From an uncultured Phycisphaerales bacterium (GTDB lineage Bacteria > Planctomycetota > Phycisphaerae > Sedimentisphaerales > Anaerobacaceae), in assembly GCA_937927975.1 (NCBI GenBank), contig CALEZT010000118.1, forward strand, positions 1 to 64,000: a stretch of DNA of 64,000 nucleotides. The letters are read 5' to 3'. The notes below the pieces were generated by a model. It searched no databases, was not told where the DNA came from, and saw nothing but the letters and a program-made list of their open reading frames with translations. Shown here in pieces: positions 45,433-54,726 of the stretch (its first letter is position 1; each line of letters opens with the position of its first letter). A program made the translations under genes and the position numbers.

Positions 45433-46392
45433 CTAGATCGTTGCGGCCGGGGGCTCATTGTCGGCCGGGCCAAACACGTCGAGTTCGCGTCCGTACTGGG
45501 CGAGGTAATAGAGGCTGTACGAACGCGTGAAGACGTGCACCGGCAGCAGGATCACCGTCCCGACATAGGGGAGGGCGAACAGGCACGCGGCGCACAGGCA
45601 CGTGCAGCAGACGCCCATCATGATCATCGCGCCCAGCGCGATCCCGATCGCGATCTGGACCAAAAGGTACAAAACGAACCGCGCCCGGTTGACGGACAGC
45701 AGGGGCAGGAGGATCTGCCATGCGGCCACGGCGCTGTTGGTGTGCAGGTACATGATAGGCACGATGAAGTCCTTCGTGAACTTGGCAATGACCGCCGAGA
45801 CGATCAGGATCGCGACGAAGAACAGAATGCCCGAGGTCAGGCCGATGACCGTCAGGGGATTGAAGCCGAAGGCCGCTGTGGATACTGAGGCGACGACGAT
45901 GCCCAGCGCCAGGACCGCGATGACCGCGGCGAGCGAGATCAATCCGAGGATGGCCCGGAACGCGAACAGGCTGTTGGCGTGGCGGTCGAACTGAAGCCAG
46001 GGATGGCTCACTTCCGCTTTGTTCTTGGCGACGCAGTGAAGAAAGAGGAATCGACCGTGGCTGCTCAGCCAGATCAGGAGCAGCCACACGGCGACAAAGA
46101 CCGCAAGGCCCAGGACCGCCACCGGGACGATCCAGCCCAGGTTCTGGATTACATAGTCCTTGGCCTGGCCGAACTGATGCTGGATATTCTCACGACTGAC
46201 GTTGTACCGAGTCCCGTCGCCTCCGCCTCCGCCGCTGCCTGGCCCGGAGCCCAACTGCGCCAGCCAGGCGCAGAAGCCGATGATGGCCCATTTGCCCAGG
46301 TCGAACGGGCGAAACAGGATCGTTCGCACCCGCTCGATCGCCGGGCTGATCGGATCGACCACGCTGATGTTGACCGCCTGCGGCTCGTTCAT
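45433..46392 (-). CDS. Polytopic membrane protein, 319 aa
   Basis: A soluble N-terminus (VVDPISPAIERVRTILFRPFDL) leads into roughly six to seven membrane helices (GKWAIIGFCAWLAQLGSG, WIVPVAVLGLAVFVAVWLLL, ILGLISLAAVIAVLALGIVVAS, GILFFVAILIVSAVIAKF, LVQIAIGIALGAMIMMGVCC, CAACLFALPYVGTVILLPVHVF). A Gly-rich loop (GPGSGGGGGDG) separates the first two. The family was not recognised with certainty. It is probably co-transcribed with the DUF4091 gene upstream on the same strand. Confidence 0.7.
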   Translation of the reverse strand: MNEPQAVNISVVDPISPAIERVRTILFRPFDLGKWAIIGFCAWLAQLGSGPGSGGGGGDGTRYNVSRENIQHQFGQAKDYVIQNLGWIVPVAVLGLAVFVAVWLLLIWLSSHGRFLFLHCVAKNKAEVSHPWLQFDRHANSLFAFRAILGLISLAAVIAVLALGIVVASVSTAAFGFNPLTVIGLTSGILFFVAILIVSAVIAKFTKDFIVPIMYLHTNSAVAAWQILLPLLSVNRARFVLYLLVQIAIGIALGAMIMMGVCCTCLCAACLFALPYVGTVILLPVHVFTRSYSLYYLAQYGRELDVFGPADNEPPAATI

Positions 46393-46525
46393 TTGAACGT
46401 TGGCTCCCTTGATCCGTGGATACGCGGTGCGGCCACGCGGCTACGCCTACGCATCTCCTGTCATAGACGCCCTCCGAACCGCTTTATTCACGAAAAAACA
46501 GGCCCCGCGTGCAGGCTTTTCACGC

Positions 46526-48823
46526 CTACTTGCGGCCAAGCTCTGCGATCGCCCGGGCGACGCGGTCCCGATGCTCTTCGACGGGGCCGGGGTCTTTCGT
46601 GAAGGTCGTCATGTCCGTGGTCACGTCGGCCGGAACGTCCAGCAACGCGGTGTAGCGGTCCTTTGTCGCTGCGTCGAGCTTGTCGCCCCTGGCTGCGATC
46701 CGCTTCTTCAGGATCACGAAATACTCGTAGTCCTCGATCCCGTCGCGGAGCATCTCCCAGCGGATGCTGTCGACCGGGCCTTCGAGCACCGGCGCCGCAG
46801 GCCGACCGTCGGCGGCCTTGACCGGCGGATAAACGAACCGGCCGTCGCCGTTGCCCCAGGGAAGCTTCTTGCCGGCGGGCGTGCTGTAGCCGCTCGTCCA
46901 GCCCATCGGGTCCTCGTACGGATTCTGGGGACGATCCCGGTCAGGATAGGCGGCCGAACTGGTCCAGTAGTTGGTCTCCCAGACGAGGATGCCGTCGATC
47001 TTCCGCTGCCAGGTCTGCCAGAGCCAAACCCGCATTTCGGTGCCTGGGTGGTCGATGAAGAGCGTGCAGTAGGGGGCCTTCGGGCCGGTGCAGACGTACC
47101 ACCAGAACTTCTCGCCGTGCTCGCGACGCTGCTCGGCCAGGTCGTGACGATAGTGGTCGGAGATCGGGCACCAGATGTTCGGCCCGCCCAGCAGCGCGGG
47201 CTCGACCTGCTCGGTGAGCATGCGGTTGATGTCGGGCGCGGCGGCCTTGAGCTTGGCGAAGCCGTTGTTCACGAAGGCGTAGTCCTTCGGATCGGGTTCG
47301 TCGAACCAGTAGACGAACGCCTCATCGAGCCAGCCCTTGGCCCGCAGGTGCTCCTGGATCTGCGAGCAGTAGCTTTGGAACATGGCCTTGTAGTGTGGGG
47401 TGTCCTCGCCGAAGCCGAGCAGATCGGGCTCGTTACGGGAGTGGAAGGTCCCGCCTCCCAGGCCGGGGATGCCCAGGCGGAAGGAGTTGAAGCCGTAATG
47501 ATCGATGGCCCGCTCCATGGCCTTGTCCCAGGCGGTGAAGTCGAACTTCACCTGGAGTCTGGCCTGGTCGACCGGCGGCAGCTCCGGCGGCTCGAACCCG
47601 CCGTCTTCGATGAGTTCTTTGCCGGTGGCGGGATCGGTCAGCGAGACGTCGTCGAACCAGACCAGTCCGGTGCCCTCGCCTTCGTCGGTCCAGCGGGCGG
47701 CCCGCAGACGAAGCTGCACGAACCTGGCGCCGTTCGGGAAGCTCTTGATGACGCGGTCGAACTCCTGCCAGTGACCGTTGCCGTCGAGGGCCATGTCGTT
47801 GTTGCCGCCGGAGATCCACTTGCCCTCGCTGTCGTGGTGGTTCAGCGTCACGAGGAACACCTGCTCAGGCACCGCGGTGCGGTACCAGAATCGCAGTCGC
47901 AGGCCGGCTTCGGGGATCGGCACGAGCGGCTCGTAGGACGCGTCCACGTTCAGGTCCGCGCGGTCGTCGAAGATCAGCAGGGATCGTCGGCCGCTGTGTT
48001 TTTCGTTCGTGACCGGTTTTCCGCCTTGCCATTTGGGCTTGGGCGGCCGGACGTCGGGCCAGGTCACTCGGATCGGGTCCAGCGGAGCCAGATCGTAAGG
48101 GGAGATGTGGTGGGCGCTGTAGTTGGCCAGGTACTTCTCCAGGACCTGGCGTTTCTCTTGGGGATCGGTGACGCCGTGGTAGCGGTAAGCCAGATCGTCG
48201 TTGAACCCGAACGCCGTAACGCACGTCATCCGCTGGGGCAACTCGAAATCATAGACCTCGACCCGCAGGGGCGCCGTGACGCTGAGATCCGCAGCAGTGA
48301 CTCTGAGTTCACCGTCATACACGCCGGGCTTGGCGTCGCGAGGCACGCGGACGCGAACCCAGAACGGCTGGTTCTTGCCCGCTTCGAGGTCCACAGGCCG
48401 ATCGATGGGCGGCAGGGGATCGGGCCAGGAGCCCGCCACGGCGCTCTTGTCCGTCGGTCGCGTTACGTTGACGTATCGCACCTCCAGGATTTCGACGCAC
48501 GTCGCGGGAAGCGTCGCTCCCGACGGACCGGTCAAGGTCCCGGGGGTGATCGTCAGACCCCTGACGGCCGCTCCCGGCCGGATCACCAGTTGCGCTGCTT
48601 CGACTTCGTTCTTCGCCGCTCGGATCGTGACGGCCTGGCCTTGCGTTCGCGGAACCGCCATGTCCCGGCCGACCTTCCAGCCTGATGATGCCCACCACAA
48701 ACCGACCTGTTCGCTCGATCCCTGCAGCCTCTGGCCCTTGACCGAGTTCAGGTAGTCCTCAGCCCCTCCGCAGACCGCGCATCCGCACATCAGGACCGCC
48801 ACGCAGAACACTCGTGCCCACAT
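46526..48823 (-). CDS. Secreted glycoside-hydrolase-like protein with DUF4091 domain
   Basis: 765 residues with a signal sequence (VFCVAVLMCGCAVCGGAE). Residues about 45-230 form beta-sandwich modules (KNEVEAAQLVIRPGAAVRGL, FWVRVRVPRDAKPGVYDGEL). The central barrel-like region includes AFVYWFDEPDPKDY, a conserved acid pair. The C-terminal DUF4091 domain is visible (DGILVWETNYW, NPYEDPMGW, GDGRFVYPP, RDGIEDYEYFVIL). An embedded sandwich lies around residues 320-440. DUF4091 proteins are common in planctomycete and Bacteroidota polysaccharide loci; the substrate is unknown. Confidence 0.83.
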   Translation of the reverse strand: MWARVFCVAVLMCGCAVCGGAEDYLNSVKGQRLQGSSEQVGLWWASSGWKVGRDMAVPRTQGQAVTIRAAKNEVEAAQLVIRPGAAVRGLTITPGTLTGPSGATLPATCVEILEVRYVNVTRPTDKSAVAGSWPDPLPPIDRPVDLEAGKNQPFWVRVRVPRDAKPGVYDGELRVTAADLSVTAPLRVEVYDFELPQRMTCVTAFGFNDDLAYRYHGVTDPQEKRQVLEKYLANYSAHHISPYDLAPLDPIRVTWPDVRPPKPKWQGGKPVTNEKHSGRRSLLIFDDRADLNVDASYEPLVPIPEAGLRLRFWYRTAVPEQVFLVTLNHHDSEGKWISGGNNDMALDGNGHWQEFDRVIKSFPNGARFVQLRLRAARWTDEGEGTGLVWFDDVSLTDPATGKELIEDGGFEPPELPPVDQARLQVKFDFTAWDKAMERAIDHYGFNSFRLGIPGLGGGTFHSRNEPDLLGFGEDTPHYKAMFQSYCSQIQEHLRAKGWLDEAFVYWFDEPDPKDYAFVNNGFAKLKAAAPDINRMLTEQVEPALLGGPNIWCPISDHYRHDLAEQRREHGEKFWWYVCTGPKAPYCTLFIDHPGTEMRVWLWQTWQRKIDGILVWETNYWTSSAAYPDRDRPQNPYEDPMGWTSGYSTPAGKKLPWGNGDGRFVYPPVKAADGRPAAPVLEGPVDSIRWEMLRDGIEDYEYFVILKKRIAARGDKLDAATKDRYTALLDVPADVTTDMTTFTKDPGPVEEHRDRVARAIAELGRK

Positions 48824-49016
48824 GCTTTGACCCTCTCAATCGAGTACCTGTTTCAGTCGCCGCCCATATTGTCCGTCGAGGACAGGCGGGCGTCAAGGAG
48901 ATTGGTCGTCGCATCACCGTCAATGTCGTCGCAACCGTCGGCTTGCCTGACGCGGGGCATTGCGATACAGTGGGCACGATGGCGGGGGAGGAAGGTCGTT
49001 TGCGAAGGGGATCGGA

Positions 49017-50387
49017 ATGCGGTGGTTGTTGTGCGTTGTGTGCGTCGGGGCGATGGGACTGACGCCGGCGGGGGCGGCCCAAACCTACTATGTCGATGCG
49101 GCGACAGGCAGCGATGCGGCGGACGGCGCGACGTTGGAGACGGCGTGGCGGTCGCTGGAGAAGGTCAACGCAGCCAGGCTGGGGCCGGGGGACAGCGTGC
49201 TGTTTCGACGGGGGCAGATCTGGCGCGGGACGCTCAAACCTCAGAGCGGCGACGCGACGGCGCCCGTGATGTATGGCGCGTTCGGCAGGGGGGCGAGCCC
49301 CACGCTGCTCGGGTCGGTCGCGGCGGATTCGCCGAAGGACTGGGTCGGCATGGGCGGGGACATCTGGGCCACGGCGGGGCTCGATCTGCCGGTGGACGTC
49401 GGCAATATCATTTTCGATGAGGGCGCTGCCGTCGGCGTGAAGAAATGGAGCGAGGCGGACCTGAAGCAGGCCGGCGACTACTATTATGACGCCAAGGCCA
49501 GGCAGGTGAAGCTCCGCTCGAAGGGCAATCCCGCCGAGGGACATCGCAGCGTCGAGCTGGCGCTGCGGCGGCACATCATCGATCAATCCGGCAAGAGCTA
49601 CGTCCTGTATAAGGGCCTTGCCCTTCGGTACGGGGCCGCCCATGGCGTCGGCGGCTCGTCCGTGCGCGGGATCGTCGTTCGCGACTGCGACCTCTCGTAC
49701 ATCGGCGGCGGGCACCAGCATACGCGCGATGACGGCAAGCCCGTGCGGTTCGGCAACGGCGTCGAGTTCTGGTCGAGCGCGCGGGACTGCCTCGTCGAGG
49801 ATTGCCGGCTGTGGGAGATCTACGACGCCGCGCTGACCAACCAAGGCGACGGGACGAACGTGCAGGAGAACATCGTCTATCGCCGCAACGTGATCTGGAA
49901 CTGCGAGTATTCGTTCGAGTACTGGAACCGCAACGAGACGAGCCGCACGAGCAATATCCTCTTCGAGCACAACACCTGCGTGGACGCGGGGTTCGGCTGG
50001 GGCCACGCCCAGCGGCCGGACCGCAACGGGCGGCATCTGATGTTCTACGACAACACCGCCGCGACCTCGGGCGTCGTCGTGCGGTACAACATTTTCAGCA
50101 ATGCGACCGACAGCCTGCTGTGGCTGCACGGCCGGGATTGGACGAGCGGCCTGACGATGGATTATAATTGCTGGCACCAGCCGACGGGCGCAGTCTGGCT
50201 GTGGGGCCGGACGAGCCTCGTTGCCTCGCAGTTCGACGAGTTCCGGCGGCAGCGGGGATTCGATCGGCACTCGATTGTTGTCGAGCCGGGATTCATCGAC
50301 GCCAAGGCACGCGACTATCGACTGACGTCGGAGAGCCCGGCGCGAAAGCTCCTGGTCAGCGGCTTGCCCGCCGGGGCGCTGCCGTGA
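49017..50387 (+). CDS. Secreted right-handed beta-helix protein
   Basis: 456 residues with signal peptide (LLCVVCVGAMGLTPAGAAQ) and the start TYYVDAATGSDAADGATLET, the YYVD..GsD..dG pattern at the beginning of pectate-lyase-like beta-helix proteins. Repeated coils follow (IVVRDCDLSYIGGGHQHTRD, NVQENIVYRRNVIWNCEYSF, NILFEHNTCVDAG). It could be a polysaccharide lyase or epimerase, but no catalytic residues can be assigned from sequence alone. The ATG at 49017 gives a clean signal peptide; a longer frame reaches 48960. Confidence 0.8.
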   Translation: MRWLLCVVCVGAMGLTPAGAAQTYYVDAATGSDAADGATLETAWRSLEKVNAARLGPGDSVLFRRGQIWRGTLKPQSGDATAPVMYGAFGRGASPTLLGSVAADSPKDWVGMGGDIWATAGLDLPVDVGNIIFDEGAAVGVKKWSEADLKQAGDYYYDAKARQVKLRSKGNPAEGHRSVELALRRHIIDQSGKSYVLYKGLALRYGAAHGVGGSSVRGIVVRDCDLSYIGGGHQHTRDDGKPVRFGNGVEFWSSARDCLVEDCRLWEIYDAALTNQGDGTNVQENIVYRRNVIWNCEYSFEYWNRNETSRTSNILFEHNTCVDAGFGWGHAQRPDRNGRHLMFYDNTAATSGVVVRYNIFSNATDSLLWLHGRDWTSGLTMDYNCWHQPTGAVWLWGRTSLVASQFDEFRRQRGFDRHSIVVEPGFIDAKARDYRLTSESPARKLLVSGLPAGALP

Positions 50388-50425
50388 TGACGACATGCGA
50401 TGGACTGTATTGAAAGGGGGGCTGC

Positions 50426-51049
50426 ATGAGCAGACGATGGGTCGCACTGGCGGCGTGTATTGCGGCGGGGCTGGCGGCTGCGGCGCGGGCGCAGGATTTG
50501 AAGAGCGTTGAAATCACGCCGTTCTTCGGCTACGGCTTCAGCGGCGGGTTCGAGGATGCCGACACAGGCGCAGACTACGACGTCGATGATACGGCCTGTT
50601 ACGGCGGAATGATCGATGTCCGCGTCAGCGAGAACAAGCAGATCGAGTTCTTTCTGAGTCGCCAGAAGACCGAGCTCCAGGCCGACGAGGGCCTGTTCGG
50701 CGGCCCGACGCTCTTGGACCTCGACCTCGACTATTATCACCTCGGCGGCACGTACATCCTGACCGGCAACTGGTGGCAGCCGTTCGTCGTCGCGACCGTC
50801 GGGGCCACGCACATCGACCCCGACGTCTCCGGCTCGAACTCGCTCACACGGTTCTCGCTGGGCATCGGCGGCGGCGTGCGGCTCTTCCCGACGGAGAACT
50901 TCGGTCTGTACCTTGCGGGTCGCGGCCTGTTCACGTTCCTCGGCGGCGACACGCTGATCCAGAGCGAGGACGGCACCCTCACCGTCGAGATCGCCGGCGA
51001 CACCTTCTGGCAGACGCAGCTTCAAGCAGGCGTGATCTTCGCGTTCTGA
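50426..51049 (+). CDS. Outer-membrane beta-barrel protein, 207 aa
   Basis: Signal peptide (CIAAGLAAAARAQ) then eight or so amphipathic strands typical of OmpW/OprF-like barrels: VEITPFFGYGFSGGF, YGGMIDVRVSENKQIEFFLSR, YYHLGGTYILTG and LGIGGGVRLFPTENFGLYLAG. It ends FWQTQLQAGVIFAF, with a terminal Phe as in BAM-recognised barrels. AAAGGGGGG precedes the ATG. It follows the beta-helix gene by 38 bp. Confidence 0.76.
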   Translation: MSRRWVALAACIAAGLAAAARAQDLKSVEITPFFGYGFSGGFEDADTGADYDVDDTACYGGMIDVRVSENKQIEFFLSRQKTELQADEGLFGGPTLLDLDLDYYHLGGTYILTGNWWQPFVVATVGATHIDPDVSGSNSLTRFSLGIGGGVRLFPTENFGLYLAGRGLFTFLGGDTLIQSEDGTLTVEIAGDTFWQTQLQAGVIFAF

Positions 51050-51065
51050 CGAATGGATGGGCCGC

Positions 51066-52226
51066 TCACCGCTCGCGGACGGGCGTGAGTTTCCATTCCT
51101 TGTTGTTGAACTCCGGTTGCGCGTTGGGATTGAAGCCGTACTGGTTCGTGTAGATCATGTCGCCGCCCTCGGTGGTCCAGCGGTATTTGTACTCGGACGT
51201 GTCGCGCTCGACCTCCTTGGTGTAGGGATTGACGTAGTCCTCCTGGCCGGTGAGCATCAGGTAGTCTTCGTAGCGGATCTCGGCCTGGGTCTTGCTGCGA
51301 TGCTCGGCGATCTGCTGATCGACCGATTGAATGTACCGCATCGTTTCCTGCGACAATCGAGCCCGCTCGGCGCCGGCCCGGGACGCGCGGGCGAACCACT
51401 CGGGATTCAGACGCACCGACTGGCAGATGATGTCCAGCACCGGCTTCCACTGCTTGACCTCCCTGGCGGGCGACCGCAGCATCTGCGTGTGCTGGTTGTT
51501 CCACATGGCCGCCGCGGACCGCATGTCCACCAGGCAGGTGACCAGCCCCTCGCGGAATCGCACGCCGCCTTCGGTGTACTCGACGATCATTCCGCCTGCG
51601 TCGTACCGGGTCGCGCCCAGGCCGAGCATCCGGATCTGCTCATCGACCCCTTGATTGATCTTTCGCATGACTTCGCTCAACTCCGGCATCGGCTTGACCT
51701 CGACGATATTGACGTCGGTGGCCGTCGGATGCAGAGTGCGAAAGAGCCCTTGCAGAAAACCGGCGTAGTCCGGCATGGGCCGGACCTCCATGCCCTGATA
51801 CCGCGATCCGACGGGAAAGAGACTTGCGGTCATGCTGAACTGGGGATTGCGACTCATGTCGCAGTAGTTCCAGCCGGGGAGCCAGCGGAACATGACGGTG
51901 CCCGCAGGGTCCTTCTTGACCGCCAGGTCGCACTTGCCGTCGATGGAGTTGGCGGACCCGCCGGCCTGCATCGGATCGACGTGGAACAGGCCGCCTTCGA
52001 CGATCCAGCCCGAGGGGACCAGGAAGGAATACGCGCGTTCTCTCGGCTCCCATTGCCGTTGGAACTGAACCATCGCGGCGCCGGCGTCCTTGTCGTTCGC
52101 GGACTCCTGGCCTGTGGTGGGCGTCGCGGGTTTGTTGCCTCGCAGGCGCGAGAACATGCCTGTCTGCGCAGGACCGACCGATGTCAGGAGCAGCACGCAC
52201 GTCAGTACACGAACTCTCGTCGTCAT
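51066..52226 (-). CDS. Exported protein of unknown function, 386 aa
   Basis: Starts MTTRVRVLTCVLLLTSVGPAQ, a signal peptide, after an ideal GGAGG site; an upstream TTG is rejected. The mature part has a region of interest around residues 50-170 (ERAYSFLVPSGWIVEGGLFHVD, AVKKDPAGTVMFRWLPGWNY), a helical stretch, and an Asn/Trp/Tyr-rich end (EYKYRWTTEGGDMIYTNQYG). No catalytic pattern or named family was recognised. Convergent with the barrel gene; the next minus-strand gene upstream is chrA. Confidence 0.68.
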   Translation of the reverse strand: MTTRVRVLTCVLLLTSVGPAQTGMFSRLRGNKPATPTTGQESANDKDAGAAMVQFQRQWEPRERAYSFLVPSGWIVEGGLFHVDPMQAGGSANSIDGKCDLAVKKDPAGTVMFRWLPGWNYCDMSRNPQFSMTASLFPVGSRYQGMEVRPMPDYAGFLQGLFRTLHPTATDVNIVEVKPMPELSEVMRKINQGVDEQIRMLGLGATRYDAGGMIVEYTEGGVRFREGLVTCLVDMRSAAAMWNNQHTQMLRSPAREVKQWKPVLDIICQSVRLNPEWFARASRAGAERARLSQETMRYIQSVDQQIAEHRSKTQAEIRYEDYLMLTGQEDYVNPYTKEVERDTSEYKYRWTTEGGDMIYTNQYGFNPNAQPEFNNKEWKLTPVRER

Positions 52227-52373
52227 TCTCAACCTCCGGTTTTACAGGGCAATGTGGCCACTGGCCAACACCATTCGACGCAAGAGTATGACAAGTCCTG
52301 TTGGAATAGGCAAGCGGCGATTCTCAGGGGGATGGCAGCGTAGACGTGCCTTCGTCTGCTCCGGCCAGGGCGT

Positions 52374-53510
52374 TCAGAACGCCCATGCCGACAGGCCGAT
52401 CACGGCTCCGCCGAGGATGAGCCAGGTGGAGTTGATCCTGTAGCGGATGAGCAGGACCAGGGACGCTAGGGCGATCCCGATCGTGACGACGTCGAAGACC
52501 GAGGCCCGGCCCAGTTGCCACGCGACCGCAGCCATCAGGCCCAGGGAGGCGGCGTTGACGCCGTCGAGCAGGCTGCTGATCCAGGGCGATTTGCGGATTC
52601 GCGGGATCAGCGGATTGGAGATTGCCACGAAGACGAACGAGGGCAGGAAGATGCCGAGCGTCGCCAGCAGGGCGCCGGGCGTACCGGCGATGAGATAGCC
52701 GATGAAGGTCGCGGTCGTGAAGACCGGGCCCGGCGTGACTTGTCCGATCGCGACCGCGTCGAGCAGTTGTTGGTCGGTGAGCCAGCCCAGACGCAGGACG
52801 AAGTCCGAGCGGAGGAAGGCCAGGAGGACGTAGCCGCTGCCGTAGAGGACCGAGCCGATCTTGAGGAAGGTGAAAAAGAGCACCGAGAGACTGGTGGCCG
52901 TCGTGATCTGGGTCGCTCCGGCGGCGCCGAGCGGCAGCAGCAGGACGCCCATCGTGCGACCCGCAAGCCGTCGAGCGTTCGAGAGCAAAGTGACGGCCAG
53001 TCCGCCGGCGATGAGCAGAACGATTTCGTTGATGCCGAGGAAGTACAGCGCGACGACAATTGTTGTGACCGTCGCCAGGACGGGCCCGCGAATTGCCTTG
53101 CGCCCCAGGCTCACGAGGGCTTGGACGATGATTGCGATCACGACGGGCTTGACGCCGTAAAGGAGCCATTCCGCCTGGGGCAGGGCGCCGAACCGCACGT
53201 AGACCCACGCCAGAAACAGCACGATGAGCATGGCCGGGGCGATGAAGCAGGCTCCACCGACGATCAGTCCGAGCCATCCGGTTTGTCGAAAGCCGATGTG
53301 AATGGCCATCTCGGTGGAGTTTGGGCCGGGGATCAGGTTCGTGGCGCCGACGAGGTCGAGGAATTCCTGGTCGCTGAGCCACTGACGGCGTTTGACCGTC
53401 TCGTCGTGCATCATGGCGATGTGGGCGGCCGGCCCGCCGAACGCGGTGACGCCCAGTCTGAGGAACAACCTCGCCACTTCCCCCAGTCTGTTTGAAGAAT
53501 GCTGATTCAT
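52374..53510 (-). CDS. chrA: Chromate transporter (CHR family, two-domain)
   Basis: 378 residues containing two CHR halves: FLRLGVTAFGGPAAHIAMMH with NLIPGPNSTEMAIHIGF, and FLKIGSVLYGSGYVLLAFL with GQVTPGPVFTTATFIGY. The repeated GxGPxPGP-like phrases in each half are the family signature. It would export chromate or another oxyanion. The ATG at 53510 is chosen because GGGGGAAT lies upstream and the N-terminus fits; a longer frame to 53687 looks non-conserved. No chrB regulator is adjacent. Confidence 0.92.
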   Translation of the reverse strand: MNQHSSNRLGEVARLFLRLGVTAFGGPAAHIAMMHDETVKRRQWLSDQEFLDLVGATNLIPGPNSTEMAIHIGFRQTGWLGLIVGGACFIAPAMLIVLFLAWVYVRFGALPQAEWLLYGVKPVVIAIIVQALVSLGRKAIRGPVLATVTTIVVALYFLGINEIVLLIAGGLAVTLLSNARRLAGRTMGVLLLPLGAAGATQITTATSLSVLFFTFLKIGSVLYGSGYVLLAFLRSDFVLRLGWLTDQQLLDAVAIGQVTPGPVFTTATFIGYLIAGTPGALLATLGIFLPSFVFVAISNPLIPRIRKSPWISSLLDGVNAASLGLMAAVAWQLGRASVFDVVTIGIALASLVLLIRYRINSTWLILGGAVIGLSAWAF

Positions 53511-53712
53511 ATTCCCCCGAAAGCAACACCATTGTCGGGGCTGGTTTCTACCACAGACCCTTGCGGGTGTCCAGAGGGGAAGGTCCGCAATTGCGGGTCC
53601 CATGAACCCCATGGAAGACTCCTGGATGATATTGACGCCCGACGGCGGGCAGGTGATAATCCCCAGGTCCAAGACAGCCAACAGCAATCAGGCACGTGTC
53701 GTCGGAGAGAAG

Positions 53713-54726
53713 ATGAAAGCAAGCCTCGGCATGTTGCTCTCGGTCGTTCTGATCAGCGGAGTCCTTTGCGTGTCGACCTGCGGGACGGCGCAGGCGAGCG
53801 AGGACTTCACCTTCTTCGCGATCGGCGATCCCCAGGTCAACCTGGTCAAGTGGGGGACTGCGGGGACGGAAGCCACGATCGATGTCATGAACCAGCTTCC
53901 CGGCCGGCCTTTCCCGGCGGGCGGCGTCGTCGAAGAGCCTCGGGGCGTGCTGGTGCTGGGCGATCTGGTTGACGACGTCCGCAATCCCGCCAACTGGGTG
54001 CGGTACAAGGAGTTGTTCGACGTCCGGGGCGGGGGACGCCTGCGATACAAGGTCTATGAACTGCTCGGCAATCACGACCTCGGCGGCGAGCCGGGTAACG
54101 AAGGATTCAATTCTCTGCAACGGGAGTTCATCGAGCGCAACCGGTCGCGCACGGACTCGTTCCACTACGATCCTCACGGCTATCACTACTCCTGGGACTG
54201 GGGTCGGGTGCACTTCGTGAACCTCAGCGTCTTCCCGGGCAACGAGTCCCGGCCCGTCTACGACCGCGTCGCGGCGTGGAACGATCCGAGGCAAAGTCTC
54301 GATTTCCTGCGTGCGGATCTGGCCGAACGAGTGGGCGACAGCGGCAGGCCGGTGGTGCTGAGCTGGCACTATGGGCTCGAAGGCTGGGGCCTGGAGAAAT
54401 GGTGGACGGTGCAGGACTTGGAGAATCTCAAGCGAACGATCCAGCCGTACCATGTCGTCCTGATCTTGCATGGACACGAGCATGCCTACAAGCGATACGA
54501 ATGGGAGGGCTACGACGTGGTCATGGCGCCGGCTCCCCAGGTGGACCCGGTCGAGGCCCGGGGCGAGAAGGAGGGACGGCCCGAAGGGTTCCTGGTCGTT
54601 CGCTTCGAGGGCGATCGAATGGACGTCGCGCATTGGATGGCGGGCGATTGGCGGGAGCATTGGAGCAAGAGCATCGTTCGCTCGGTCGAAATGGGAAAGA
54701 GAGGCTCAGATGAAGGCAGAGAATAG
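53713..54726 (+). CDS. Secreted calcineurin-type metallophosphoesterase
   Basis: 337 residues with a signal sequence (LLSVVLISGVLCVSTCGTAQA). All five metallophosphoesterase blocks appear: FAIGDPQVN, LVLGDLVDD, LLGNHDLGG, VLSWHYG and LILHGHEHAYKRYE. Two-metal phosphatases of this fold hydrolyse phosphomonoesters or diesters. GGAGAGAAG precedes the ATG at 53713. The 3' end overlaps the GH53 gene by 17 bp, implying coupled expression with a galactan-degrading enzyme. Confidence 0.9.
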   Translation: MKASLGMLLSVVLISGVLCVSTCGTAQASEDFTFFAIGDPQVNLVKWGTAGTEATIDVMNQLPGRPFPAGGVVEEPRGVLVLGDLVDDVRNPANWVRYKELFDVRGGGRLRYKVYELLGNHDLGGEPGNEGFNSLQREFIERNRSRTDSFHYDPHGYHYSWDWGRVHFVNLSVFPGNESRPVYDRVAAWNDPRQSLDFLRADLAERVGDSGRPVVLSWHYGLEGWGLEKWWTVQDLENLKRTIQPYHVVLILHGHEHAYKRYEWEGYDVVMAPAPQVDPVEARGEKEGRPEGFLVVRFEGDRMDVAHWMAGDWREHWSKSIVRSVEMGKRGSDEGRE